Shown here piece by piece: positions 1-9,528 of a DNA stretch of 64,000 nucleotides; the first letter of the stretch is position 1, and each line of letters opens with the position of its first letter. A program made the position numbers and the translations under genes. The stretch is from Candidatus Melainabacteria bacterium (GTDB lineage: Bacteria; Cyanobacteriota; Vampirovibrionia; Obscuribacterales; Obscuribacteraceae): positions 1 through 64,000 of the forward strand of contig DAIDIP010000008.1 of NCBI GenBank assembly GCA_027451745.1, read 5' to 3'. A model generated the notes under the pieces. That model saw only the letters and a list, made by a program, of their open reading frames with translations. It had not been told where the DNA came from and did not search any database.

Positions 1-93
1 TTAGTCAGTTTTATGAAATATGACCTTGGTTATATTGATTTAGAGGAAAAAGCATTGCAACCCTTAGAAAATCCTTTCGGTTTTAAAGTGTAA
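1..93 (+). pseudogene. C-terminal end of an IS481-type transposase (cut by window edge)
   Basis: Frame 1 is open from the window edge to a TAA at 91-93 and ends in YDLGYIDLEEK...LENPFGFKV. This resembles the usual C-terminus of IS481-family (DDE, rve domain) transposases (YDLGYFD...PLENPFGPKV). Only about 30 residues are visible, so whether the rest is intact outside the window is unknown. The sequence just after the stop probably is the IS right end, because the neighbouring VOC gene loses homology there. The family call rests on a short remembered motif, so it is moderate at best. Confidence 0.45.
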
Positions 94-94
94 A

Positions 95-298
95 CTATGT
101 GTCCGGAACAATGTGTATACTATCTATCGGAACGTTCACTGATCCAATCGCCAAATCTAATTTATAAGAATGTCGCTCTGCTCTATGATGTTCTGCAATT
201 ATTCGCAAACCAAGAATTTGTGTATAGAAATGCTTCGAAACCTCGTAATCAGAACAAATAATAGCCACATGATGAATTTGCTTTAGATCTAAACTCAT
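95..298 (-). pseudogene. truncated VOC-family (glyoxalase/bleomycin-resistance fold) protein
   Basis: The 67-residue frame starts with IHHVAIICSDYEVSKHFYTQ and continues through LGLRIIAEHHR and SYKLDLAIG. This is the N-terminal beta-alpha-beta-beta-beta half of GloA2/YaeR-like VOC proteins, which are normally about 125-130 residues. Homology stops after LAIG and about 16 unrelated residues follow to the stop, next to the transposase tail. I infer that an IS inserted here and removed the second half. The ATG overlaps the stop of the upstream oxidoreductase remnant (ATGA), so the two were once translationally coupled. The His metal ligand near the N-terminus is present but the second module is gone, so activity is unlikely. 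Confidence 0.7.
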
Positions 299-554
299 AA
301 CACATCTATCTCTAACATTCTATTACCACTGCTATTTTTCTTTGATTTTCCGTCCATAAATCTACTCCCCAAATCAATGGTTCTATTAGACAAAGAACTT
401 TCGACACCAAGTTCAAGAATTTCCATCACAGTAATAGCATGTCCTATGAAGTCGCAAATGGCTTATCTGCAATTACGTGGTTACCATGCTTTAATGCATT
501 TACTGCTAGCTGAAAATGTGTTGTATTTGGTGTAGCAATTACCACGGCAAAACA
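295..554 (-). pseudogene. Gfo/Idh/MocA-family oxidoreductase remnant (internal deletion)
   Basis: Two pieces in different frames belong to one family. Positions 444-554 encode VVIATPNTTHFQLAVNALKHG then NHVIADKPFA, the Rossmann-domain end and conserved D-K-P of Gfo/Idh/MocA dehydrogenases. Positions 295-443 encode GHAITVMEILELGVESS, which matches the C-terminal helix of the same family. The roughly 200 residues between them are missing and the frame breaks at a TAG (444-446). The remnant ends in an ATGA overlap with the VOC remnant, so a former sugar or polyol utilisation operon is likely. Non-functional. Confidence 0.7.
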
Positions 555-615
555 TCTTTCAATAATATTTCGCCAGGGTGAGCAGGCTTTCTATTTTTAT
601 CTCGCAAAGATTTCA

Positions 616-616
<1 letters not shown>
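539..616 (-). pseudogene. N-terminal fragment of a HigA-type antitoxin
   Basis: ATG at 616 opens a 25-codon frame with KPAHPGEILLKDVLP, the characteristic N-terminus of HigA/VapI antitoxins (XRE family). It then stops at 539-541 inside the oxidoreductase remnant, in another frame. Its ATG overlaps the stop of the preceding HigA C-terminal fragment by one base (TAATG). Either two antitoxin genes stood in tandem, or one gene was rearranged so that its N-terminus now lies downstream of its C-terminus. No HigB toxin is present. Confidence 0.6.
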
Positions 617-1187
<571 letters not shown>

Positions 1188-1333
1188 GATCTGGACACAG
1201 GCTCTATCATTAGCAAACTTTCAGTTTGCATAATTTTTATAGCATTTTAAAGAGCTGAAGACAGAGTATAATTTATGACTTATCCTTTTATTCAAATAAT
1301 ATTGGCCTGAAGTATATATAAAATAATAAATAC

Positions 1334-2458
1334 ATGAATCAAACCAATTTAGCCAATATAGCCCTTCCTTCAACAGAAAGTCTAAGCAACTCAGCAGTAT
1401 TATCTGTAGTACCAGCAGATCGTAATGCAACAATTATTGATCAAAGGCTGCCTTTGTTAAAAAAATATGGCAGCACTTTTCTTTCTTATTCGTCCTTGCA
1501 AAAGGGACTTGATTATTACATGCAATCGGATTGTGGTTACATTCCTTATTCTCTAGTGAATAAAGGGGGAGTACCAATTTGTCTTGGTGATCCAATATGT
1601 GCTGAAGATCGCAGCCACGAATTAATCAAAAATTTTTTAGCAAAATATAGTCACCCTATTTTCTTTCATGTATCAAAAAATTTAGCAGATATTCTAGACA
1701 GTATGGGTTTTTCAATAAACGAAATAGGTACTGAAGTCATATTAGACATGCAGCGTTTTTCACTTGTAGGCAATAAAATGCGTTTTCTGCGCAAACAAGT
1801 CAATAAAAGTAAAAAAGATGGATTGGTCGTAAAAGAACAATTATGCTCGGAAGTAGGAGCAGATACCTTAAGGGCAATATCACAACGTTGGTTACGTAAA
1901 AAAATTGTGCGCAGCCATGAATTGTCTTTCATCGTTCGCCCAGTAGTGTATACCGATGAAATGGACGTGCGTATATTTGTCGCTTACAAAAACGACGAGC
2001 CAGTTGGCTTTAATGTCTTTGATCCAATATATAGAAGTGGCCAAATAATTGGCTATGTTCCAAACCATTTAAGAGCTAATAACGAAGGCAACAATTACAG
2101 CATTCAAGATATTATTATTTTTGAAGCCATACATAAATTCAAAGAAGAAGGCAAAGAAATAATGTCACTAGGATTTTGTCCCTTACATAAAGTAAATGAC
2201 TCAGGAGAATTTAGACATAGCCGCTTACTTAAAGGTCTTCTGCAATTTGCTTATGAACATGCTAATTATCTTTATAAATTCAAAGCATTGGCATTCCACA
2301 AAAGCCGCTATCGTCCCGGTTCAGATGGATGTAAGGAAGAAAAAGTTTATTGTGCTTATAAAGATCCAATTCCGCTAGGGTTGCTACCAGAAATTATCAA
2401 TTTAATGGGCATCAACTTATTTGAACAAATAGCTGGAGCGTGCCGGCAGTTAGATTGA
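1334..2458 (+). CDS. DUF2156-domain protein (LPG-synthetase/MprF C-terminal-like)
   Basis: The 374-residue soluble protein matches the DUF2156 fold (a double GNAT-like acyltransferase). Visible features are GDPICAEDRSHELIKNF in the first half, GNKMRFLRKQVNKSKKDGL in the middle and YSIQDIIIFEAIHKFKEEG near the end. The same domain forms the catalytic C-terminus of lysyl-phosphatidylglycerol synthetases (MprF), where it moves an aminoacyl group from tRNA to lipid. This protein lacks the membrane flippase part, so its substrate is unknown. No clear ribosome site precedes the ATG. It is convergent with the hydrolase at 2459, with no gap. It is the first intact gene after the decayed left edge. 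Confidence 0.65.
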   Translation: MNQTNLANIALPSTESLSNSAVLSVVPADRNATIIDQRLPLLKKYGSTFLSYSSLQKGLDYYMQSDCGYIPYSLVNKGGVPICLGDPICAEDRSHELIKNFLAKYSHPIFFHVSKNLADILDSMGFSINEIGTEVILDMQRFSLVGNKMRFLRKQVNKSKKDGLVVKEQLCSEVGADTLRAISQRWLRKKIVRSHELSFIVRPVVYTDEMDVRIFVAYKNDEPVGFNVFDPIYRSGQIIGYVPNHLRANNEGNNYSIQDIIIFEAIHKFKEEGKEIMSLGFCPLHKVNDSGEFRHSRLLKGLLQFAYEHANYLYKFKALAFHKSRYRPGSDGCKEEKVYCAYKDPIPLGLLPEIINLMGINLFEQIAGACRQLD

Positions 2459-3415
2459 TTATTGTGCACTAACAGTTATACAGTCCTTAAGCGAAGGCGA
2501 CACAGCTAAATCTATAGCTGCCATAACCTCACGCTGACAGCTAAATTGTAACTCGTGACCTGCATTGTGTACTACCACCAAATGTGACTGCGAGATAGCT
2601 TTGTGTAAAGGATAAGAATGTTTTTCTGGTGAAACAATTTTGTCATGATCACCTGTGACTATGATAACGGGTACATGAATATCAGGATATTCAGAGCTCA
2701 TTTGTTTTAGAGCTGGATTAAGGGTTATCTCATCGTATGCCGCAGCTCTAATTTGACTTAGTCTGCATAATGAGGAGAGAAAATTGTGCACATAAAGTTC
2801 AGGCGCCACATCTGGAAAGAAAGCTTTTGCCAATTCTTTTTTTACTTCTTCTTTGCCTATTGCTATAAAAGCAAAGGCAGCAGCAGTGCGAATTATTGGC
2901 AATCGAGACATATAATAAAATGGTTTTGGCTCCAATTCTTTGGTATCATATGCAACACTACCAAGCAGAACTAGACCAGATAAGTCATTAGGAAATTGCA
3001 AAGCATAACTCAATGCTAATGCGCCACTCCAAGAATGGGCTACCAGCAGTGGGCGATTAACCCCTAGTTTATTTATAGCACTGTGCAAAATACGAGCTTG
3101 TGCTTGTGGTGGAAGCAATCTATACCAATGCGCCTCACTATCTCCATGTCCGGGTCTGTCAAAAGCTATAGTTTTATACTTAACAGACAGATTATTAAAT
3201 ATCGACATAGTAAAGTCTTGCAAAGTCCCATCATTACCGTGCAAGAGGATCAATGGTTGTCCTTGTCCACTAACTACATAGTGTAATCTTAGCCCATCAG
3301 CAAGCACATAATGATTTTCAGGGGCCCGTTCCGCTTGTTTGGCCAAATTTGGGCAAGCAAATATTAATTGCAAGAGCAAGGCAAGGATTATAAATCTCGC
3401 ACCGTGTATACACAT
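2459..3415 (-). CDS. secreted or membrane-anchored alpha/beta hydrolase
   Basis: This is an alpha/beta-hydrolase fold enzyme. Order of motifs: hydrophobic N-terminal segment (ARFIILALLLQLIFA), oxyanion HGNDG, FDRPGHGDS, nucleophile elbow AHSWSG, acid GDHDKIV and catalytic His in NAGHELQF, so the Ser-Asp-His triad looks complete. I chose ATG at 3415, preceded by AGGGTG, rather than the longer TTG start at 3460, because it begins right before the signal-like segment. Substrate cannot be told from sequence: esterase, haloperoxidase-like and lipase-like members share these motifs. It stands alone, convergent with the DUF2156 gene. Confidence 0.8.
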   Translation of the reverse strand: MCIHGARFIILALLLQLIFACPNLAKQAERAPENHYVLADGLRLHYVVSGQGQPLILLHGNDGTLQDFTMSIFNNLSVKYKTIAFDRPGHGDSEAHWYRLLPPQAQARILHSAINKLGVNRPLLVAHSWSGALALSYALQFPNDLSGLVLLGSVAYDTKELEPKPFYYMSRLPIIRTAAAFAFIAIGKEEVKKELAKAFFPDVAPELYVHNFLSSLCRLSQIRAAAYDEITLNPALKQMSSEYPDIHVPVIIVTGDHDKIVSPEKHSYPLHKAISQSHLVVVHNAGHELQFSCQREVMAAIDLAVSPSLKDCITVSAQ

Positions 3416-3528
3416 AGAAATCACCCTATATCTATATACCCGGGGTTGTTTCTTTATCAAACGCTATCAAAAACAAAAGATGTTTCTAAATAAAAACATT
3501 CCGTTTAATGATAATGATTAATTCGGTG

Positions 3529-3840
3529 CTAGTAGTTATGTGCTTCTTGGAACTCTTTATAAGAAACTTGACGATAACCTTTTAAATCAAATAATTTGGA
3601 ATCTGGTTTGGTGTTTTCGTACTTCGCTAGATTTTTACTATAGCTACCCAAAAAATCGGAATTTATATCGCATTTAACACAACAACTAAGTTGCGGACTA
3701 TACCAATATTCTGCTTGATCACGAAAAGGCGAACACCAATAATGCCGACACTCATAACCTTCCACCGTTGTATTTCCCAGGAAAAAACAAAACGGCAACC
3801 GCTGTATTGAGGATTCGTCAAGACATATCGTACGCAGCAA
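3529..3840 (-). pseudogene. remnant of an unidentified secreted protein (C-terminal part)
   Basis: The 103-residue frame has VEGYECRHYW, EYWYSPQLSCCVKCD and KPDSKLFDLKGYRQV. This order (a processed-looking Cys segment, WYxP...VK, then PD-LF-L-GY) resembles the C-terminus of DUF4412-like or outer-membrane-lipoprotein-like secreted proteins. No signal peptide is present. The overlapping frame upstream (3818-4006) has no recognisable start of the same protein, so I read this as a decayed 3' end. It may still be a small real gene. I cannot assign a function. Confidence 0.35.
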
Positions 3841-4023
3841 AATTAGCTAAGGACAACATCTTTGGGTGTATACCGTAACCACTTAGACAATAATTCGGTT
3901 TCGGTCTTATGAGCCTTAAGCTCAGCAATATTGTAGTCTTAAAGCTTACGTAGATTTGTGTATATGCACAAATGCGAGAGCGCCAACGGCCGTTTGTGTT
4001 CGTCAATCACCAATGGTACCTAA

Positions 4024-4382
4024 ATGAAAAACAGATTCCCTTTGCTTGTTCTCATAGCTTCTGTCATATTAACTGCTCTTACTTTTCTTGTTGCTCAACC
4101 AGTTGAGGCAAGAAAGCCACATACTAGCTTCTTACGTATTTCAGTATTTTTTATTACCGATAGAAATCTCGTACTAATACCAATAAGCCTTGCAAGGGAC
4201 TTAAATTAATTCCAGAAGAGTCAGGACAAAGAAGCAGATTGAGTGAAAAATTAAGCCGTTTGACTGAGCTAAGTAATGAACAAGAACTTTCAGTTAAAGG
4301 TACTTATTTGCGAGTAGTAAAAGCGGGTGTTCCGATCGACAAAAAACTGGCAAAAGTATTAGTACAAGAGCAGACCAACTGA
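4024..4382 (+). pseudogene. broken secreted protein, possibly DUF900-like hydrolase N-terminus
   Basis: ATG 4024 starts a clear signal peptide (FPLLVLIASVILTALTFLVA, then QPVEARK), followed by VFFITDRN. That last segment resembles the start of DUF900-type alpha/beta hydrolases (VFFATDR). The frame stops at 4207-4209. A second frame continues from about 4180 with GLKLIPEESGQRSRLSEKL and ELSVKGTYLRVVKAG to a TGA at 4380-4382, so a frameshift near 4180-4207 is likely. The body with the catalytic residues is missing. Bases 4383-4551 hold no recognisable gene. Confidence 0.4.
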
Positions 4383-4551
4383 CCCACTAGCCCCGCTAAT
4401 ACGTCAAGTCCATACTGCTCTTGCAACAATTGCTTTGCAAAAGAACTAAAGCCCTTGCTAGTCTTGGTAAAAAGTATATACTGGCAACTCAACAAACTTT
4501 TGGTGCTTCCACATTCAAAAGTGGGTAATGCAAGCACTGTTCAGGAATCCC

Positions 4552-6270
4552 ATGCTCAGATTAGAAAACATTAGCAAAATCTATCCTCACGCCAAAGTAC
4601 TGCAAGATGTTACTTGGGAGCTGAAGCTAGGGGACCGTATTGGCTTAGTTGGACCTAATGGTAGCGGCAAGTCAACACAATTCAAAATAATTACCGGCGA
4701 ATTAGAAGCAACTTCTGGCACTGTTATGCGCGCGCCTGAACTAAAAATCGGTTATTTAAATCAAGAATTTGATATTACACCTTCTAATACTGTTAGACAG
4801 GAGCTCGAACATTCTTTTACTGAATTAATAAAAATTCAATTAGCACTAAATATAGTGCATGAAAAAATGGAACATAGCACTGGTAGTGAGCTCGATAAGC
4901 TCATTCATGAAATGGACCGTCTCCAAAGAGAATTTGAGCATAAGGGTGGCTATCTGCAAGATGGCAAAATAGATAAAATGCTTTTGGATATGGATTTTGC
5001 TCCAGAAGATGCCGATCGCTTAGTTAGCGAATTCAGTGGCGGTTGGCAAATGAGAATGAATCTTGCCAAAGTACTTTTGCACAATCCTGATATTCTACTT
5101 TTAGATGAACCTACTAATCATATAGATTTAGCTACAATCGAATGGCTAGAATCATTTTTGATCAAACAAAGCAGACCAATGGCTATCATTTCTCACGATC
5201 GTCATTTTCTTGACAAAGTTTGCACTGGCATTGTTGAAATGAAGCGCGGTGTGGCTAGTTTTTATTTAGGCAATTATTCTGCTTACCTTACTGCTAAAGA
5301 AGCTAATGAAATTGCCCAATTAGCTGCTTACGAACGTCAACAAAAAGAATTAGAAAAACAACAAGTTTTTATTGATCGTTTTCGTGCCAGTGCTAATCGC
5401 AGTACACAAGCAAAAAGCCGTGAAAAACAACTTGAAAAAATCGAATTAATCGAAGCTCCTGAAAGTGATGAAAGAACGCTTGTTTTTCATTTTCCTGAAG
5501 CCCCACGCGGTGGTCTAGAAGTGGCTAATATAAAAGGTGTCACTCATGTTTATGATGACAAAGTTATTTTTATGGACGCCAATCTGCACATTAAACGTGG
5601 CGATCGGATTGCTATTCTTGGTCCAAATGGCGCAGGTAAATCTACTCTTTTGCGTCTTATAACTGGCAAAGAAAAACCTTTTGATGGCGAAGTTATACTG
5701 GGGGCACACAATATACGTTTTGCTTATTTTGAACAAAATCAAGCTGAGGCTTTAGACTTAGATAAAACTGTTTTGGACACAATTACTGACGAAGTTCCGC
5801 AATGGAAAACAGAAGAAATTAGAGCATTGTTAGGACGATTTCTTTTCACTGGTGACTCAGTATACAAAAAAGTTATTAGCTTGAGTGGCGGTGAGAAAGC
5901 TCGTCTTGCTTTAGCAAAAATGCTGCTGGGTGCCAATAATTTTCTTATTTTGGATGAGCCAACCAATCACCTGGACATACCCGCCAAAGAAACATTGGAA
6001 ACCGCACTACAAAAATTTGCTGGAACAGTAATTGTCGTTTCTCACGACCGTTATTTTTTATCTCAAATAGCGACCAAAATAGTTGAGATTCGGGACGGTC
6101 AATTATGTCTTTATCACGGCAATTACCAATACTATCTAGACCGAGTTAATGAAGAGAAAGAAAAAACATTGAATGCTAAACTCGCAGCCGAAGCAGCTGA
6201 AAAAGCAGCAGCTAAACGCGACAAAAACAGATTAAAAGAAAAAACAAAAAAAGAAAAAGTAATAAATTAA
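4552..6270 (+). CDS. ABC-F family ribosome-associated ATPase
   Basis: Two ABC domains sit in one soluble chain without membrane segments, the hallmark of ABC-F translation factors (EttA/Uup/YdiF group). Visible: Walker A GPNGSGKST and GPNGAGKST, signatures SGGWQMR and SGGEKAR, Walker B LLLDEPTNH and LILDEPTNH, and switch His in SHDRHFL and SHDRYFL. A charged linker between the domains (AAYERQQKELEKQQ) is the P-site-tRNA interaction motif region. The C-terminus is a Lys/Ala-rich tail. I chose ATG 4552 (MLRLENISKIY, AGGA just upstream) over 4528. Such proteins act at the ribosomal E site; some give antibiotic resistance, but nothing here shows that. Confidence 0.9.
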   Translation: MLRLENISKIYPHAKVLQDVTWELKLGDRIGLVGPNGSGKSTQFKIITGELEATSGTVMRAPELKIGYLNQEFDITPSNTVRQELEHSFTELIKIQLALNIVHEKMEHSTGSELDKLIHEMDRLQREFEHKGGYLQDGKIDKMLLDMDFAPEDADRLVSEFSGGWQMRMNLAKVLLHNPDILLLDEPTNHIDLATIEWLESFLIKQSRPMAIISHDRHFLDKVCTGIVEMKRGVASFYLGNYSAYLTAKEANEIAQLAAYERQQKELEKQQVFIDRFRASANRSTQAKSREKQLEKIELIEAPESDERTLVFHFPEAPRGGLEVANIKGVTHVYDDKVIFMDANLHIKRGDRIAILGPNGAGKSTLLRLITGKEKPFDGEVILGAHNIRFAYFEQNQAEALDLDKTVLDTITDEVPQWKTEEIRALLGRFLFTGDSVYKKVISLSGGEKARLALAKMLLGANNFLILDEPTNHLDIPAKETLETALQKFAGTVIVVSHDRYFLSQIATKIVEIRDGQLCLYHGNYQYYLDRVNEEKEKTLNAKLAAEAAEKAAAKRDKNRLKEKTKKEKVIN

Positions 6271-6351
6271 TCCGAATCACTCTTCTAAATAATGTAGCAG
6301 CATATTGTATTTGCTAAAATCCTTCAGTAAGTTTTAGTCGGAGGTGCTAGT

Positions 6352-7464
6352 ATGCCATTGGACCACTTTGTAACTCTTGGGCATTCTGGTCTGCGTGTCA
6401 GCCCACTGTGTTTAGGGACAATGACTTTCGGTAAAGATTGGGGATGGGGTTCCACCGAAGAAGAATCTTATAGCATTCTGCAGCGCTATATAGAATTGGG
6501 TGGTAATTTTTTAGATACCGCTAATTTATATACTCATGGACATTCCGAAGCCATTATTGGTGACTTTTTAAGCAGGAAAAAAGTTCGTCGCGACCAATTG
6601 GCTATCGCTACAAAATTTTTCTTTTCTCTGCATAACGGTGATCCAAATGCTGGCGGAGCCAGTCGCAAATCAATAATGTCCGCATGCGAAAACTCATTAC
6701 GTAGATTGCAGACTGATTATATTGATTTATATTGGATGCATTGTTGGGATAAATTTACTCCCATTGAAGAAACAATGAGTGCACTCAATGATTTAGTACA
6801 TCAAGGAAAAGTACGCTATATTGGTTTTTCTGATACACCAGCATGGAAATGTACTGAAGCACAAATGATTAGCAAATTTCGTGGCTGGGCTCCATTGATT
6901 GCTTTGCAAATAGAATATTCACTATTAGAAAGAACAGTAGAAGGTGAACTAACACCAATGGCTTTAGAAATGGGTCTTGGTGTTACACCATGGTCGCCTC
7001 TAAAAGGTGGTGTGCTGACTGGAAAATACACTCGTGAAAATGCTGGCAAGCAAGAAATTGGTCGTGGTGAATGGGTAACGACATTCTTAAACGAAAACAC
7101 TTATAGGCTGGTTGACGAATTAAACACTGTTGCTAAAGAACTTAATTCATCGGCAGCTCGTGTTGCATTAGCATGGGTACAAGCCCAGCCTGGAGTCACT
7201 TCATCAATATTTGGCGCTCGAACACTTAAACAATTAGACGATAATATTGCTGCTTTGGACTTAAAATTAAAACCTGAACATTTTAAGCGTTTAGATGAAT
7301 TATCTAAACCTCAATTGAATTTCCCCTATGACTTTGTCAAGACTACTGCTGGACCATTCAGTATGAGTGGCACTACTGTAAATGGACAAACTGCTGCTGT
7401 AAATCCGTTAGCACCTAAGTCTGATTCTGAACGCTATGAAGGCATTCTAACCACAGCTCGATAA
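6352..7464 (+). CDS. aldo/keto reductase
   Basis: A 370-residue NADPH-dependent aldo/keto reductase with a TIM-barrel fold. It starts with the typical LGHSGLRVSPLCLGTMTFG. The catalytic tetrad is visible: Asp and Tyr in FLDTANLYT, Lys in IATKFF and His in WMHCWD. The C-terminal cofactor region ITSSIFGARTLKQLDDNI (GVTSSIFGAR) is also typical. It is close to the YajO/IolS-type subfamily. A strong ribosome site (GGAGGT) precedes the ATG. It stands alone between ABC-F and the repeat peptide gene, and the physiological substrate is unknown. Confidence 0.9.
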   Translation: MPLDHFVTLGHSGLRVSPLCLGTMTFGKDWGWGSTEEESYSILQRYIELGGNFLDTANLYTHGHSEAIIGDFLSRKKVRRDQLAIATKFFFSLHNGDPNAGGASRKSIMSACENSLRRLQTDYIDLYWMHCWDKFTPIEETMSALNDLVHQGKVRYIGFSDTPAWKCTEAQMISKFRGWAPLIALQIEYSLLERTVEGELTPMALEMGLGVTPWSPLKGGVLTGKYTRENAGKQEIGRGEWVTTFLNENTYRLVDELNTVAKELNSSAARVALAWVQAQPGVTSSIFGARTLKQLDDNIAALDLKLKPEHFKRLDELSKPQLNFPYDFVKTTAGPFSMSGTTVNGQTAAVNPLAPKSDSERYEGILTTAR

Positions 7465-7691
7465 ATTAACACACTGGTTGACTATGCGCAGCACCTTTTA
7501 AGTTTAGTACTGGATGTCTTTACCAACTATAATCTCAACTGTCCCTAAAATCACGCCAATCATGTCAAGAATACTTTTCAGCTTTGAATCTGGAAGCTTT
7601 TAGCCTCTTTCGTCCGTATATTTAATCAGTTACTATGCTATTCAGTTGTAAACTATTACCATTACCAATAATTGTCGAAATAGGAGGAGAG

Positions 7692-7931
7692 ATGAAGCAA
7701 ATATTGATTATGGCAATATGCTTTAGCATTACAATAAACCTCAACGCCAATGCTGGTGTAGTCAAAAAGTGCGAAGAAGGCACCAAAAAGGGCGTTGATA
7801 CAGCAGTTGGTGGAACAAAAAAAGGCGTGAGAACAGCTGTCGGTGGAACAAAAAAAGGTGTAAAAACTGCCGTAAATGGTACAAAAAAGGGCTTCAGATC
7901 AACTATCCACGGTATAAAAAAGGTTTTTTAA
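7692..7931 (+). CDS. small secreted protein with 11-residue tandem repeats
   Basis: The 79-residue product starts at ATG 7692, directly after a GGAGGAGA ribosome site. A longer frame from 7635 ignores that site. A signal peptide (about residues 1-21, ending NANA) is followed by four full copies of an 11-residue unit, GTKKGVxTAVG, at residues 30-40, 41-51, 52-62 and 63-73, plus a partial fifth (74-79). The unit is Lys-rich, with hydrophobic residues at 3-4 spacing that could give a basic amphipathic helix. The DNA repeat is 33 bases. I recognise no family. The next gene starts one base after its stop, so the two are very likely cotranscribed. Confidence 0.7.
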   Translation: MKQILIMAICFSITINLNANAGVVKKCEEGTKKGVDTAVGGTKKGVRTAVGGTKKGVKTAVNGTKKGFRSTIHGIKKVF

Positions 7932-7932
7932 A

Positions 7933-8580
7933 ATGACAAAGCTGATATCCCTAATAAGTTTATTCCTTCTTCCTATAGTAAATGCTGGACCTGCTTTATC
8001 TGCTCAACCCACAAGTCTTGCCTCGGTACAAAGCGAGACCATTCAAAACCAGGACAATAAAACTAATGATGAGTCCTTGCAATTGGCTCTCAAAAATGTC
8101 TCTGCCTCTGCTCATCATTTACAGCAAACTGTCCACGAAATAATTTTTGAAATTACTCGACAAGAAGAAGTAGTTGTTGGACAGCCAAACGTTGTTGGAT
8201 CAACTGTTATACCCGCTATTCCAGCTCCCACTGGAGCGATTGCTGTCGGAGGATATTTTCCACCACGCGAAAAATATATGAGACATTTTGCCCAACAAGC
8301 CCATGATTTATTAGTTATGCTCAGTGAAGAAAGTCTATCTTTGCCTTTCGGTAGCGAAAGTGATAACAATTTGAGCGCCAACCTCATTAATATCAAAAAC
8401 AGTCTCAACAATTTAAGATCACAAAATGATGAGTTGCAAAAGCTGATGGCTGGACCAACTTACAGCAACCTTCTCATTGGCAAACAAGCCCTATCAATGT
8501 CCGACGAACTTGATAAGCTTAAAAAGCTTTTGAAAGATAGTGAGTCTCGTCTACACAAAGACATCAAACAACTTAAATAA
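7933..8580 (+). CDS. secreted protein of unknown function, alpha-helical
   Basis: A 215-residue protein with a signal peptide (about residues 1-24, MTKLISLISLFLLPIVNAG). Two helical, Gln/Ser-rich regions follow (about 45-80 and 110-215), separated by a Val/Pro/Gly-rich stretch (VVGQPNVVGSTVIPAIPAP). The C-terminal third looks coiled-coil-like (DELDKLKKLLKDSESRLHK). No enzyme motif is visible. It begins one base after the repeat-peptide gene, so both probably act in the same envelope compartment. I do not recognise a family. Confidence 0.6.
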   Translation: MTKLISLISLFLLPIVNAGPALSAQPTSLASVQSETIQNQDNKTNDESLQLALKNVSASAHHLQQTVHEIIFEITRQEEVVVGQPNVVGSTVIPAIPAPTGAIAVGGYFPPREKYMRHFAQQAHDLLVMLSEESLSLPFGSESDNNLSANLINIKNSLNNLRSQNDELQKLMAGPTYSNLLIGKQALSMSDELDKLKKLLKDSESRLHKDIKQLK

Positions 8581-8607
8581 TAATTGGCACACTGACAATA
8601 AATATCA

Positions 8608-9513
8608 ATGCCAGGAATTTTATACTTAGTAGCTACGCCAATTGGTAATTTAAATGACATAAGTCCCAGAGTTAGGTCTACTCTAGATTCTGTGGACCTT
8701 ATTCTGGCTGAAGATACAAGAGTAACTATTAAACTACTCAATCATTTGGACATTAAAAAGCGCATGCTTAGCTGCCATGATTTTAATGAGAAATCTCGCC
8801 TTAGCTTAATAAAGCAATTTGCTGATTCAGCTCAAAAGATTGCCTTAGTTTCTGATGCCGGTACGCCTTTAATTAGCGACCCTGGCAGCCAAATAGTTCA
8901 AGAAGCAATTAGTTGCGATATGAATATAATTCCAATCCCTGGACCTAGCGCTTGTTTATTAGCACTTATTGTCAGCGGACTCCCTTGCGATCGCTTCGTT
9001 TTTGAAGGTTTTTTACCTGTTAAGCCTAAATTATTACAAGAACGATTAGAGAAGCTCAAAAATGAGGAACGCACAATTGTTCTATATGAGGCGCCCCATA
9101 GAATACTCAAAACTCTGCAAGCTCTAAGTAATCAACTAGGTGACAGAGATATCTCTATCGTCCGAGAACTAACCAAAAAACATGAAGAAACGGTGCGGGG
9201 TAAAATCTCAGCTGTAATTAACAAATTAAGCGATGATACTACTCTCGGTGCTAAAGCAATAAAAAAATCTGCCGACGCAAATAGAAACAACAAAAAGATT
9301 CTGGGCGAGTATGTTCTGGTAATCGCAGGTAATAAAACAGCAAGCGATTTGGACAGAATTAGTCAAACAGAACTAAAAAATGCTATAAAACAAATGTTGA
9401 AACAAGGCAAAACTTTAAAAACCGCCGTGCAAGACATTACTCAAGCTTATAAACTAAAGCGCTCAGAAGTATATACTCTAGCGCTAGGTATACAAAAACA
9501 ACTGAACGAATAA
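8608..9513 (+). CDS. rsmI: 16S rRNA (cytidine1402-2'-O)-methyltransferase
   Basis: RsmI is an SAM-dependent tetrapyrrole-methylase-fold enzyme that 2'-O-methylates C1402 in the 16S rRNA decoding centre. It is recognised by LYLVATPIGNLNDISPR at the N-terminus, LAEDTRVT, LVSDAGTPLISDPG and PIPGPSACLLAL, then FEGFLP and YEAPHRI. Length 301 is slightly over the usual 280-290, with a Lys-rich insertion near residue 215-225 (AIKKSADANRNNKK). It is followed after 15 bases by uppP. Confidence 0.95.
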   Translation: MPGILYLVATPIGNLNDISPRVRSTLDSVDLILAEDTRVTIKLLNHLDIKKRMLSCHDFNEKSRLSLIKQFADSAQKIALVSDAGTPLISDPGSQIVQEAISCDMNIIPIPGPSACLLALIVSGLPCDRFVFEGFLPVKPKLLQERLEKLKNEERTIVLYEAPHRILKTLQALSNQLGDRDISIVRELTKKHEETVRGKISAVINKLSDDTTLGAKAIKKSADANRNNKKILGEYVLVIAGNKTASDLDRISQTELKNAIKQMLKQGKTLKTAVQDITQAYKLKRSEVYTLALGIQKQLNE

Positions 9514-9528
9514 TACTCGGAGCCAAAA

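Noticed and set aside
3818-4006. 62-residue minus-strand frame as a separate gene
   Set aside because: No signal peptide, domain or ribosome site, and it lies in a decayed region.
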